From NCBI GenBank assembly GCA_963741305.1, contig CAVUHL010000003.1, forward strand, positions 4,402,001 to 4,466,000: a DNA stretch of 64,000 nucleotides. Direction: 5' to 3'. Both the position numbers and the translations under genes were made by a program. The notes beneath the pieces are model-generated. The model saw only the letters and a list, made by a program, of their open reading frames with translations, ran no database searches and was not told the DNA's origin. Below are positions 50,611 to 58,652 of this stretch, piece by piece. This DNA comes from DATMER01 sp963741305 (lineage in GTDB: Bacteria > Acidobacteriota > Thermoanaerobaculia > Multivoradales > UBA5704). The stretch's first letter is position 1, and each line of letters starts with the position of its first letter.

Positions 50611-52043
50611 AGCTCGGCTTCCGGATCTTTCTCTTTTACCTCGCCATCTTCACGGCCTGTCTCTACTTCACCACCGACTGGATCTGGACGACGCTCCGCA
50701 CGCGCTACCTGGAAAGCATGGAAGAACCGCTCGTCGACGCGGCCAACCTCCTCGCGAGCCGGATCGAGCAGGACATGACGCGGCCGGGTTTCGACCTCGC
50801 CGACCTGGAAGCCTCTCTGCACCGGGCCCATTCCCGCAAGCTCTCCGCCCGGATCTACGACCTCGATAAGTCAAAAGTGGACCTGGAGGTCTACATCACC
50901 GACGCCTCCGGCAAAGTCGTGCTCGACACGCGCCATCCCGGGGCGGTGGGCGAGGACTACAGCCGTTTCCACGACGTGAAGCTCACCCTGGCCGGCCAGT
51001 ACGGAGTCCGCGCCTCTCTCCGGGATCCGGGCGATCCGTTCTCAACCGCGCTTTACATCGGCGCGCCGATCTATCGGGACAGGCACGTGGCCGGAGTGCT
51101 GACCCTCGTCGAGCCGACCGCCAACATCGACGCCTTCCTGCAACTCGCCCGGCCCGCCTTCGTCCGCGCAGCGCTCCTCACCGTCTGTGCCGCGGCTCTG
51201 CTCAGCCTCGCCCTCTCCTATTGGTTGACCCGCCCCATCGATCGCCTCGCGCGCTACGCAGACGACATCAGCCAGGGGAAACATCCGTCCTTTCCAAAGC
51301 TCGGACGCACCGAGATCGCCGACCTCGGCCTGGCGCTCCGCCGCATGCAGGAGGCATTGGAAGGCAAGCAATACGCGGAAGAGTACGTCCAGACGCTCAC
51401 GCACGAGCTCAAGAGCCCGCTCTCCGCGATCCGCGGAGCCGCGGAGCTTTTGCACGAGGGAATGCCGCCGCCACAGCAGGCCCGCTTCCTCGCCAACATC
51501 CGCAACGAAGCCGAGCGGATCGCGCGCATCGTTGATCGAATGCTGGAGCTGGCCCGGCTCGAGAACCGCCGCGAAAAACCGGACATGGAGCCGGTAGACC
51601 TGAGCGCGATGGTGCGCACCGTCGTCGAAAGCCACGAGCCCCTGCTGGCCACTAAGAACGTCAAGATGGAAGTCAGCCTTCCAGACCGGCCGATCCTCGA
51701 CGGCAACACGTTCCTCCTGCATCAGGCGCTGGAAAACCTCGTCCAGAACGCAATCGAGTTCAGTCCGAGCGGCGGGATTGTGAGCGTGGCAGTGATCAAC
51801 GAGCCCGACCAAGTGACGATTACCGTCAAGGACGAGGGCCCCGGAATCCCCGAGTATGCCCTCGACCGGATCTTCGAACGCTTCTACTCGCTGGGCCGCC
51901 CCGACACCGGCAAGAAGAGCACGGGCCTGGGGCTGAACTTCGTCAGGGAGGCGACGAAATCACACGGAGGGACGATCGAAGTGACCAATCGTCCCGAGGG
52001 CGGAGCGCTCGCGGTGCTCACGCTGCCGCGGGGGAGGAGCTGA
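50607..52043 (+). CDS. CreC-like sensor histidine kinase
   Basis: The 478-residue protein is close in length and layout to CreC. TM1 is FRIFLFYLAIFTACLYFTTD; a periplasmic domain of about 160 residues includes ESMEEPLVDAANLLASRIEQ. TM2 is ALLTVCAAALLSLALSYWL, then a HAMP region. The H-box TLTHELKSPLSAI puts His near 266, and the ATPase has NLVQNAIEFSP, VKDEGPGIP and STGLGLNFV. CreC senses an unknown envelope or metabolic cue in enterobacteria. Here the operon suggests that a surface-protein or envelope state is sensed. Confidence 0.92.
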   Translation: MKLGFRIFLFYLAIFTACLYFTTDWIWTTLRTRYLESMEEPLVDAANLLASRIEQDMTRPGFDLADLEASLHRAHSRKLSARIYDLDKSKVDLEVYITDASGKVVLDTRHPGAVGEDYSRFHDVKLTLAGQYGVRASLRDPGDPFSTALYIGAPIYRDRHVAGVLTLVEPTANIDAFLQLARPAFVRAALLTVCAAALLSLALSYWLTRPIDRLARYADDISQGKHPSFPKLGRTEIADLGLALRRMQEALEGKQYAEEYVQTLTHELKSPLSAIRGAAELLHEGMPPPQQARFLANIRNEAERIARIVDRMLELARLENRREKPDMEPVDLSAMVRTVVESHEPLLATKNVKMEVSLPDRPILDGNTFLLHQALENLVQNAIEFSPSGGIVSVAVINEPDQVTITVKDEGPGIPEYALDRIFERFYSLGRPDTGKKSTGLGLNFVREATKSHGGTIEVTNRPEGGALAVLTLPRGRS

Positions 52044-52108
52044 GATCCTGCAATCTCCGGCCGCTTCGTCTCACTTACTTCTCTGAAACAAACTGGAGGA
52101 GGACTGGG

Positions 52109-53770
52109 ATGACTGACTCGAATGGCTCAGGCTGGACCCGCCGCAATTTCCTGGAACTGGCAGGCAAGGCCGGAGGCGCCGCGGCCGTCTACGAATCCAT
52201 GGTAGCCCTGGGGCTCCTGAAAGTACCCGCGGCGTGGGCGGGTCCACCGGAGATCCCCGACGGCATCGGAGCCGGCAAAAACGTCGTCATCCTCGGCGCT
52301 GGCATCGCAGGCCTCACGGCCGCCTACATGCTGCGCGCGAAGGGGTACAACTGCATCGTCCTGGAGGCCCAAGCGCACGCGGGTGGCCGCAGCCTCACGG
52401 CCCGGAAGGGAACCAAGGTGGCCGAGATCATCAACTCCAAGCCGGTCACCCAGACCTGTGAGTTCGATCCCGGGCTCTACCTCAACCTCGGCCCCGGGCG
52501 CATTCCCTATCATCACCGCCGCGCGCTGCACTACTGCCGCGTGCTCGAGGTTCCACTCGAAGTCTATGTGATGGAAACCACGGCTAACGTTCTCTATGGA
52601 GGACCGGATGCGTTCGCAGGTGAGGCGATGGTCAACCGGCGCATTGCGAACGATACCCGCGGCTACATCGCCGAGCTTCTCACCAAGGCCGTATCGGCCG
52701 GGGCCCTCAACGATCAGTTGCCGACCGAGGAGATGCGGATCCAGCTCAAGAGCCTCCTCACCGCCTTCGGTGATCTCAAGGACGGGAAATACACCGGCTC
52801 CAGCCGTTCGGGTTGTACCCCGCCTAGCGTCTCTCGGAACTGCACCCCGGCACCTGCTCTGACGCTGGACGAGCTTCTCAAAGCCCGGTTCTGGAACAGC
52901 AGGGAGGCGAACCTCCGCTTTTACCAACCGGTGGACTTCCTCTGGCAACCGACCCTCTTCCAGCCCGTGGGTGGGATGGACATGCTCGTCAATGGTTTCG
53001 AAAAATCGCTGGGCTCGATAATCCGCAGGAGCTGTGTGGCGACCGCCATCCAGATCAAGGACAACAGCGTCGTCGTTGCCTTCAAAGATCAGAGCGGCAG
53101 GCCGCAGCAGGTGGAGGCCGACTACTGCATCAGCAACATTCCGCTCCCGGTCCTCCAGAAGATCCCGGCCAACTTCCAACCCAAGTACAAGGATGCCATC
53201 CAGAAAGCCATCTTCGATCCCTCCTGCAAGGTGGGCTGGCAGGCCGAAAGGCGGTTCTGGGAAGAGGAAGATGAGATCTACGGCGGGATCAGTTGGTCAT
53301 CCGACCCCATCACCCAGATGTGGTACCCGTCAAACGACTGGCAGACCGGCAAGGGAACTCTGACGGGCGCGTACAACTATGGCGATCACGCCAAAGCTTT
53401 TGGTGCGGCGGAACCGCCGGCGCGCCTGCTCTGGGCAAGGGAGCAGGGTGGCCGCCTTCATGCCGCCATCAAGGACTCGAAGGTGGTGGGCCGCGGCATC
53501 TCCATCGCATGGCAAAACGTTCCCTACCAGATGGGCGCCTGGGCCAACTGGCAAGGCACCGGTGACGCATACGGTACCCTCCTCGTCCCGGACCGCCGCT
53601 TCTTCGTGACCGGGGACCAGGTCTCGCAGCTTCCTGGCTGGCAGGAAGGGGCGATGATGTCCGCCGAGCACGTCGTGAAGCAGATCGCGGGCGTCCTCCC
53701 CAAGGCCCTGGAAGGGCTCGAAGCCGTCGAGGCCCCCGACACCCGGGCTCTGGTGGAAGGAAGCAACTAG
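52109..53770 (+). CDS. Tat-exported flavin amine/amino-acid oxidase
   Basis: The 553-residue protein begins with a twin-arginine signal (TRRNFLELAGKAGGAAAVYE). The FAD dinucleotide motif VVILGAGIAGLTAAYMLRAKG is near 59-79, split here by its length, then VLEAQAHAGGRS near 88-99. The C-terminus has the flavin-contact region FFVTGDQVSQLPGWQEGAMM. This layout fits the monoamine oxidase/L-amino-acid oxidase family. GGAGGA lies 9 nt before ATG 52109. It should act in the periplasm, producing H2O2 and an aldehyde or keto acid. The substrate is not clear. A perfect hairpin terminator follows. Confidence 0.87.
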   Translation: MTDSNGSGWTRRNFLELAGKAGGAAAVYESMVALGLLKVPAAWAGPPEIPDGIGAGKNVVILGAGIAGLTAAYMLRAKGYNCIVLEAQAHAGGRSLTARKGTKVAEIINSKPVTQTCEFDPGLYLNLGPGRIPYHHRRALHYCRVLEVPLEVYVMETTANVLYGGPDAFAGEAMVNRRIANDTRGYIAELLTKAVSAGALNDQLPTEEMRIQLKSLLTAFGDLKDGKYTGSSRSGCTPPSVSRNCTPAPALTLDELLKARFWNSREANLRFYQPVDFLWQPTLFQPVGGMDMLVNGFEKSLGSIIRRSCVATAIQIKDNSVVVAFKDQSGRPQQVEADYCISNIPLPVLQKIPANFQPKYKDAIQKAIFDPSCKVGWQAERRFWEEEDEIYGGISWSSDPITQMWYPSNDWQTGKGTLTGAYNYGDHAKAFGAAEPPARLLWAREQGGRLHAAIKDSKVVGRGISIAWQNVPYQMGAWANWQGTGDAYGTLLVPDRRFFVTGDQVSQLPGWQEGAMMSAEHVVKQIAGVLPKALEGLEAVEAPDTRALVEGSN

Positions 53771-53783
53771 AGGAAGAAACCGT

Positions 53784-53813
53784 CTTCGGCCCCGGTCCGC
53801 GCCGGGGCCGAAG
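53784..53813. terminator. Bidirectional hairpin between convergent genes
   Basis: CTTCGGCCCCGG (53784-53795) pairs perfectly with CCGGGGCCGAAG (53802-53813) around TCCGCG. It sits exactly between the stops of the oxidase (53770) and the DinB gene (53816). No long U-run follows on either strand. Confidence 0.75.
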
Positions 53814-53815
53814 GT

Positions 53816-54340
53816 TCAGCGGTTCAGGATCAAGAGGTACTCGCGCCAAACACCGACCTCCTGCGTGTACCGCTTTGCCATGACGCGAGCGATCTGGGCG
53901 ATGTGGTTGAGGTCGTGAACGGCCCATGCCGCCAGAAGTTGTCGCAGATTGACCGAACCGAGCTCGGGATGGCGCCCCGGCAGTGCCAACTGAGCATCGG
54001 TGAGCTGCCAGCTCCTGACGATCTCGAGATTGGCTTGGCGAAGCTCCGCGAAGCTGTCGAGGAGCTGGTCCAGCGGCCAGCCTGCAAAGCGATTGAACTG
54101 GGCAAAGCGGTCAAACGGTTCGAACGGCCGGCTTTCGCCGTGTTCCAGGATGATCCGGGCGCGAGGAACCCAGTCGGTCTCCTCGCCGTGGATGAGATGG
54201 CCCACAACGTCGAACGCGCTCCAAGTGTCGGGGCCTTCGTCGATGCTGTGCCAGGAAGCGCTCGTGCCGCGAAGGAGGGTATCCACCACGGCAGGAGTGC
54301 GCTCCAGAATGTCGAGTGTCTCAGAAAGGTTGAAACTCAC
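53816..54340 (-). CDS. DinB-family protein, second copy
   Basis: The 174-residue protein has the DinB metal residues: FDVVGHLIHGEETDWVPRAR (His near 47) and AAWAVHDLNHIAQIARVMAKRY near the C-terminus with the HDLNH pair. It is only distantly like the other DinB protein at 33593. Its ATG overlaps the stop of the upstream membrane-protein gene (ATGA), so the two are coupled. A metal-dependent transferase role is inferred from the family. Confidence 0.87.
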   Translation of the reverse strand: MSFNLSETLDILERTPAVVDTLLRGTSASWHSIDEGPDTWSAFDVVGHLIHGEETDWVPRARIILEHGESRPFEPFDRFAQFNRFAGWPLDQLLDSFAELRQANLEIVRSWQLTDAQLALPGRHPELGSVNLRQLLAAWAVHDLNHIAQIARVMAKRYTQEVGVWREYLLILNR

Positions 54341-55095
54341 GTGGTCCTCTCGTCCGTTCGTCCCATGTCTGGTGCCCCCCCGGGAGGCGGCAGTATCTTC
54401 CTGACGAGAGCTATGACAGCTTGGCGGTCAGCCTCAGTAGCTAGCTGCGACCCCCGAAAGATAACCTGTGTATCGTGACTCTCCCAAAGACCAGAAAAGA
54501 TATCGGCAACAGCTTGGACTACCGCCGAGTGGCGCAAGACTACTGCCGCCACGTTGTTGTTTCCGCCTGCCATCGGAAAACCGATAACGGCGACATCATC
54601 TGCAATCATAAAATCGAACTGAGGGCCACCGCCAATGAAATACCGGACCTCAGCGAAATCCCGATAGAGGAAATCTCTGACGAGGCTGTCCACGTGTCCT
54701 CTGGCGTTCGGCGCAAGCCTAATCAAGCGACGAAAGTCTTCAAGTGGAGAGGAGCTGCTGGCAAGGTTCTCCACAATAATGCTAAAGTACCTCTCCTCGC
54801 CAACGCCGTCACCGGCATGAGTTCGGGCGGTCCAGACCCTTAGCCGGGCGTGCCGGGCAAGGAGCTCCAGAAATGACATAACGTTCCTGTAGCCCACAAC
54901 TACAAATGACTTGCGACTGAATGCAAGTAACAGCCACAAAAGCGAAGCCCCGCCTGCAGTCCATAGAATGACTCGGATCGGTCCCTGAGGTTCCGAGGTG
55001 AAGCCGGGCACAGCGCTAAGGCCTAGTGATAAAAAAGTTGCAAGTGCAGCAAGAATTTCGAGACGAGTCCACTTTCGCAAGAGGTAGCGCAGCAT
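54337..55095 (-). CDS. Two-helix membrane protein with a cytoplasmic sensor-like domain
   Basis: The 252-residue protein starts after GGAGG. It has helices near 14-32 (LAALATFLSLGLSAVPGF) and 42-60 (VILWTAGGASLLWLLLAF). The C-terminal 180 residues form a soluble alpha/beta domain with FIGGGPQFDFMIADDVAVIG and FSGLWESHDTQVIF, which resembles the phospholipase D-like or TrmB-type regulatory domain that senses an unknown signal. No catalytic motif is clear. It is coupled to DinB. Array D lies about 205 bp upstream of its start. Confidence 0.62.
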   Translation of the reverse strand: MLRYLLRKWTRLEILAALATFLSLGLSAVPGFTSEPQGPIRVILWTAGGASLLWLLLAFSRKSFVVVGYRNVMSFLELLARHARLRVWTARTHAGDGVGEERYFSIIVENLASSSSPLEDFRRLIRLAPNARGHVDSLVRDFLYRDFAEVRYFIGGGPQFDFMIADDVAVIGFPMAGGNNNVAAVVLRHSAVVQAVADIFSGLWESHDTQVIFRGSQLATEADRQAVIALVRKILPPPGGAPDMGRTDERTT

Positions 55096-55299
55096 ATTCC
55101 TCCGTTGCTTGCCTGGGATGCGCTAGCCAACAGCGCGATATAATACCGCCTAGCCTTAGATTAGTAATTCGCCTTTCCGTGCCCTACGGCAGATGCCGGC
55201 AATTCGGACTCCCGCGTAAGATTCGCAAAACACATAGACTTAGCAAGTTTAAACCTGGCTCGGATAGGTGTCAACCTCGACACAGAGACCGACCGAAGC

Positions 55300-55589
55300 T
55301 ACCCCGCATCTCCGGGTCCGGCTTCGCTGATGCGGAAGGCTTCGCGGTGAGTGGGGAAACTCCCCGAGGCGGGTAGGGGCTTTCCTCGACGACCGTGGAA
55401 ACTTCCGGGACGTCCAGGAACCTCCCACGACGAGTGAGGAGACGCATTGGACTCGATCTCGGCGCATCCGAAAAGACTTTCGGCGCTTCAGATTTGCATC
55501 TGGCGCACTCGAAAAGACTTCGAGTCCATTAGATTGGAGAGCAGCGCCCTCGAAAAGACTTCGGCTCCCTGAGATCTCGATTTGAATTC
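55300..55589. repeat. Array D: degenerate ~21-bp units and 41-bp-spaced hairpins
   Basis: The left part (about 55300-55440) has four clear units of 19-23 bp: GTGGGGAAACTCCCC, GTAGGGGCTTTCC, CGTGGAAACTTCC and CCAGGAACCTCCC; GGGGA-AAC-TCCCC and GGAA-AC-TTCC are dyads. The right part (55468-55589) has hairpins about 20.5 bp apart: CCGAAA-AGAC-TTTCGG (55468), CAGAT-TTGC-ATCTG (55489), CTCGAA-AAGAC-TTCGAG (55508), and CGAA-AAGAC-TTCG again at 55551, 41 bp on. The sequence up to 55100 and from 55590 holds no gene I can support. Confidence 0.65.
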
Positions 55590-55693
55590 GACCGCGCTAT
55601 TTGTCTTTTTTACGCGCTCGTTTTTCATTTCGGAGAGGTCCGACCTGATTCCGGCTCCAATATATTGAATACCGTCGCGCTCGACGGCATTTT

Positions 55694-55769
55694 CAGGGCA
55701 TCGAGCTCATCTTCGACGCGCCGTTTCTGATTTTAGCGCCCTTGCGGCGATCCGCCGCTTGATGCCCTG
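55694..55769. other. Structured segment: long inverted repeat with inner hairpin
   Basis: CAGGGCATC (55694-55702) pairs with GATGCCCTG (55761-55769), extending to 12 pairs with one G-U. Inside, GCGGCG-ATC-CGCCGC (55744-55758) is a 6-bp hairpin that competes for the last pair. Just outside on the left, CCGTCG-CGCT-CGACGG (55672-55687) is another. It lies directly after the stop of the minus-strand gene at 55771, so it may be a terminator or a small structured RNA. Confidence 0.4.
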
Positions 55770-55770
55770 G

Positions 55771-56415
55771 CTAGAGCGCACCGTTAGCACCTTCCGCACG
55801 TTGGCGAGCGTGGGCGTCATAGTCGTCGAAACGCCAACGCTGGTACACGTAAAACAAATACGTAAGTAGCAGTGCACCGGTAATTCCCGCAACAGCATTC
55901 ACCCAGGAGGGCGCGGAAGGGCTTAGAAAACGGATAAGAAGGGCCATACCCACACCGGCCACGACATTGTTGATGACCGCGATCATGCTTGCTGTGGTGC
56001 CGAAAAACGCGAGTGCGGAACCAAACCTCAGTGCGGGCGATTCCACTTCCGGCCAGCGGCCGTATTTCGATGCGAAGTGGCGCGCCGCCTCGGGGCCGAG
56101 AGTGCGATAGTAACCACGGATGCGAGCGATTCCGGTCAGGTACTGCATGCTTTCGAGCGCGGTTTCGACCAACCTTATAACGGTGAAAACCCCAAGCAAA
56201 AAAATTGCTGGCAGCGAGATGGCGGCGAATGGGACTAGCAGGTTGGTGGAGCCTGCGACAAATCCCATCGCAACCAGCGAGCTAGAAAGCGCCATGACAT
56301 AGAGCGTGCTGCGGGCGGAAGCTTCCGAGTATGTGGAATTGTTTGCTGTTTGCAGTACGAAGTGCTCCGTAGTGAGGGCCGAGAGCAAAGCGGTCTGCTC
56401 CGCTTGTTCATCCAT
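55771..56415 (-). CDS. Four-helix membrane protein of unknown function
   Basis: The protein has 214 residues from ATG 56415 (AAGGGG upstream). The N-terminus is a soluble helix (QTALLSALTTEHFVLQTANNS), followed by pairs of membrane helices (LYVMALSSSLVAMGFVAGS, FAAISLPAIFLLGVFTVI; FGTTASMIAVINNVVAGV, AVAGITGALLLTYLFYV). A loop with YLTGIARIRGYYRTLGPEA separates the pairs. Similar proteins occur in many actinobacteria and others without known function. GC is lower than in the core genes, as for the neighbouring array D region. Confidence 0.65.
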   Translation of the reverse strand: MDEQAEQTALLSALTTEHFVLQTANNSTYSEASARSTLYVMALSSSLVAMGFVAGSTNLLVPFAAISLPAIFLLGVFTVIRLVETALESMQYLTGIARIRGYYRTLGPEAARHFASKYGRWPEVESPALRFGSALAFFGTTASMIAVINNVVAGVGMALLIRFLSPSAPSWVNAVAGITGALLLTYLFYVYQRWRFDDYDAHARQRAEGANGAL

Positions 56416-56524
56416 CTGTGAGCCCCTTAAGCTTGCGAGTAGTATTAGAATAGACTTAGGAAGTCTACGCACGTCAACCAGGAGGTGTCAAACACGGCGG
56501 TTGAAATCGGGATGCGGATGGTTG

Positions 56525-56557
56525 AACCCGCGGGTTGGGAGGCCGGCCCGCGGGGTT
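56525..56557. terminator. GC-rich inverted repeat after the DUF4440 gene
   Basis: AACCCGCGGG and CCCGCGGGGTT pair with one bulge around about 12 nt. It lies directly after the stop of the minus-strand DUF4440 gene at 56561. Read in that direction, no U-run follows, so termination is only a suggestion. Confidence 0.4.
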
Positions 56558-56560
56558 TGT

Positions 56561-57073
56561 TTACTCCATCAGCTTGTGGTCGTAGCTCACGACCCGCGCG
56601 AGCTTCCAGCCGCTGGCGTCCTTCTTCCAGACCTGGGTGAATTTGGAGATCTCCACCAGCTTTTCCGGCTGGCCTTCGGTTAGCTTGTAGAAGCGGTGGA
56701 CTCCCACCTCGACGGCACCGTAGTTGTTGAGGGGGTAGACCTCCAAGGTGCCTTCGACAAGTTCCCGTCTCGCCCGGTAGTCCTCGCCCGTCTTCTGCCT
56801 CTCGCACATCCCCCGGATGTTCTCCACGAACTGGGCTCCGGAGGTCGAAACCAGCCCGCCCTTGTCGTGGTACATCTCGAAGTCGTCGGTCACGAGGCCC
56901 GCCAGGGCCTGGGTGTCGCAGGTGTCGAAGACGGCGCCGAAGAGCTTCTGGTCGTGGGCGGCGATTTCGTCGTAGAGTTCCTTCGTGGCGACCGGGCCGG
57001 CCGTTTGAGCGCTCAAACCGGTCGCAGCCAGCAGCAAGGCCAGACAGGTGTTCCGGAGTATTTTGATGGTCAT
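56561..57073 (-). CDS. Exported DUF4440 (SnoaL-like) protein
   Basis: The 170-residue protein has a signal peptide (CLALLLAATGLSAQ). The mature part is an NTF2/SnoaL-like cone: ELYDEIAAHDQKLFGAVFDT, LVTDDFEMYHDKGG, GTLEVYPLNNYGAVEVGVHR and FTQVWKKDASGWKLARVVSY. DUF4440 proteins are small binding or ketosteroid-isomerase-like proteins; no catalytic pair is certain here. It lies 49 bp downstream of the DoxX-like gene on the same strand. Confidence 0.87.
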   Translation of the reverse strand: MTIKILRNTCLALLLAATGLSAQTAGPVATKELYDEIAAHDQKLFGAVFDTCDTQALAGLVTDDFEMYHDKGGLVSTSGAQFVENIRGMCERQKTGEDYRARRELVEGTLEVYPLNNYGAVEVGVHRFYKLTEGQPEKLVEISKFTQVWKKDASGWKLARVVSYDHKLME

Positions 57074-57122
57074 GGGTCCTCTCCTCCTCCCCCGCCCCTA
57101 CGGAGAGCCCGCGAAGGAGGTT

Positions 57123-57551
57123 TCAGGGCACCGAGGCCTCCAGGCGGCGCCAGAAGAAGTACGAGAGCCCCCAGAGCACGCTGGTGGCCGCCGCAAAGCC
57201 CCACGCCTCCGGGCCATCTCCCACAGAGAGGTGGGCGATGAGCGCAGAGCCGAGGGTGATGGCGAAGCCGGCGTAGGCCCACTCCTTGAGACGCGCCGGC
57301 ACCGGCGCAAGCAACAGCACCACGCCGAGGAGCTTGGCCCACGCGAGCTCCACCCGGAAGTAGCCGGGGAAGCCGAGAGCGGTGAACGCCTCCGCTACCT
57401 GCGGCAGGCGTAGTTGCGCGTAGGCCGTGAAGCCTATCTGCAGGCAGAAGAGCGCGGTGACGATCCAGAAGCCGATGACGACTCCTTTGGAGCGGGGCAT
57501 GCTCAAGTCCATGGGTGAGACGGCGCCGCTGCTTTCCAATGTCGTATTCAT
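57123..57551 (-). CDS. DoxX-like membrane protein
   Basis: The protein has 142 residues from ATG 57551, with AAGGAGG 6 nt upstream. It has four helices (VIGFWIVTALFCLQIGFTAYAQL, RVELAWAKLLGVVLLLAPV, WAYAGFAITLGSALIAHLS, AATSVLWGLSYFFW) and the LGFPGYFRVELAWAKLLG motif of the DoxX_2 group. Function is unknown; DoxX-like proteins are linked to redox or lipid metabolism. The region upstream holds a perfect 8-bp dyad, likely an operator, and the divergent ECF sigma gene. Confidence 0.83.
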   Translation of the reverse strand: MNTTLESSGAVSPMDLSMPRSKGVVIGFWIVTALFCLQIGFTAYAQLRLPQVAEAFTALGFPGYFRVELAWAKLLGVVLLLAPVPARLKEWAYAGFAITLGSALIAHLSVGDGPEAWGFAAATSVLWGLSYFFWRRLEASVP

Positions 57552-57570
57552 GTCATCCTCCTTGTCAGTA

Positions 57571-57591
57571 TGACGGACCACTCGTCCGTCA
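57571..57591. promoter_or_regulatory. TetR-type operator-like dyad between DoxX and ECF genes
   Basis: TGACGGAC-CACTC-GTCCGTCA is a perfect inverted repeat with 8-bp arms and a 5-bp centre, the usual size for a TetR-family site. It lies 20 bp before the DoxX start and 37 bp before the ECF start, so it could control both. No TetR gene is in the window. Confidence 0.55.
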
Positions 57592-57627
57592 GTTACCATG
57601 ACGAAGCGCGACGAGAAAGTGTGACCG

Positions 57628-58512
57628 ATGACCGAACACGATTATCTGGCCGAGCGATTCGAAGAGCACCGAACCCACCTGCGCGCCGTGGCTTACCGGA
57701 TGCTCGGCTCGTTGAGCGAGGTGGACGACGCCGTTCAGGAAGCGTGGCTGCGACTGAGCCGCGCCAATGCCGCCGATGCCACGGGCATCGACAATCTTGG
57801 CGGATGGCTGACCACGGTCGTCGCGCGCGTATGCCTCGACATGCTGCGGTCGCGCCAATCGCGGCGCGAGGAGCCGTTCGCCTCAGACGCGCCGGAGCCG
57901 GCCGCGACTGGCACGCGCGGGAGCAGCCCCGAGCAGGAAGCGCTCCTCGCGGATTCGGTCGGGCTCGCGCTGCTCGTCGTGCTCGACAGGCTGACGCCAG
58001 CGGAACGCCTCGCCTTTGTGCTGCATGACATGTTCGCCGTGCCGTTCGAGGAGATCGCGTCCATCGTCGGCCGTTCCGCGGAGGCGGCGCGGCAGCTCGC
58101 CAGCCGCGCGCGGCGCCAGGTGCGCGGCGGCGCGGCGGCGCCCGACCCCGATCTCGTTCGGCAGCGCGAGGTCGTCGATGCCTTTCTTGCCGCATTACGC
58201 GGCGGCGATTTCGAAGGCCTGCTCGCCGTCCTCGATCCGGATCTCGTGGTTCGCACGGACATGGTCCCGCCCGGCGCGCCGGCCGAGACCCGTGGCGCGG
58301 CGGTCTGGGCGAAGCAGGCGGTGGTCTTCGGGCACCTCGCGCAGCTCGTGCGGCCCGCGCTCGTGAATGGGGCCATCGGCGTCGTAATGGCGCCGCGAGG
58401 ACGATTGTCCAGAGCGCTCACCTTCAAGACCGCGAACGGAAAGATCACTGAGATCGAGGTCATCGGCGATCAGGCGCGGCTCGGCGAGCTCGACGTGTCT
58501 ATCGTCGACTGA
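57628..58512 (+). CDS. ECF sigma factor with C-terminal SnoaL-like domain (SigJ type)
   Basis: The 294-residue protein has sigma region 2 (HLRAVAYRMLGSLSEVDDAVQEAW, about 17-80) and region 4 (LTPAERLAFVLHDMFAVPFE, then IASIVGRSAEAARQLASRAR, about 115-165). A C-terminal SnoaL-like domain follows (about 180-290; AALRGGDFEGLLAVLDPDLVV, IEVIGDQARLGELDV). Such ECFs are controlled by their own extension, not by a separate anti-sigma factor, and none is encoded here. The ECF41 hallmark NPDKL is absent, so SigJ-like is the better label. Confidence 0.9.
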   Translation: MTEHDYLAERFEEHRTHLRAVAYRMLGSLSEVDDAVQEAWLRLSRANAADATGIDNLGGWLTTVVARVCLDMLRSRQSRREEPFASDAPEPAATGTRGSSPEQEALLADSVGLALLVVLDRLTPAERLAFVLHDMFAVPFEEIASIVGRSAEAARQLASRARRQVRGGAAAPDPDLVRQREVVDAFLAALRGGDFEGLLAVLDPDLVVRTDMVPPGAPAETRGAAVWAKQAVVFGHLAQLVRPALVNGAIGVVMAPRGRLSRALTFKTANGKITEIEVIGDQARLGELDVSIVD

Positions 58513-58550
58513 GAGCACGCCCCCCGGTCATCATCCATCCCTGTGCACCC

Positions 58551-58571
58551 GGGCGGGGACAAGCCCCGCCC
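58551..58571 (+). terminator. GC hairpin after the ECF gene, REP-like
   Basis: GGGCGGGG (58551-58558) pairs perfectly with CCCCGCCC (58564-58571) around ACAAG, followed by CTACATCC. It may end the ECF transcript. The sequence resembles the GTAGGGGC-type repeat at 63149-63204, suggesting a dispersed element. Confidence 0.55.
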
Positions 58572-58652
58572 CTACATCCTCCACCCCGGCTTTGCCTCGC
58601 CAGATCCCCGCGCGCCTACGCAGAACGCGGCAAAAGGTTGCAGCCTGACAAG

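Noticed and set aside
49909..52043. Two-component pair as a generic PhoBR-type system
   Set aside because: Length, layout and motif spacing of the kinase are closer to CreC, and the regulator closer to CreB.
54475..54843. Plus-strand open frame of 122 codons inside the membrane-protein gene
   Set aside because: It has no ribosome site and overlaps a better-supported gene with coupled start and stop.
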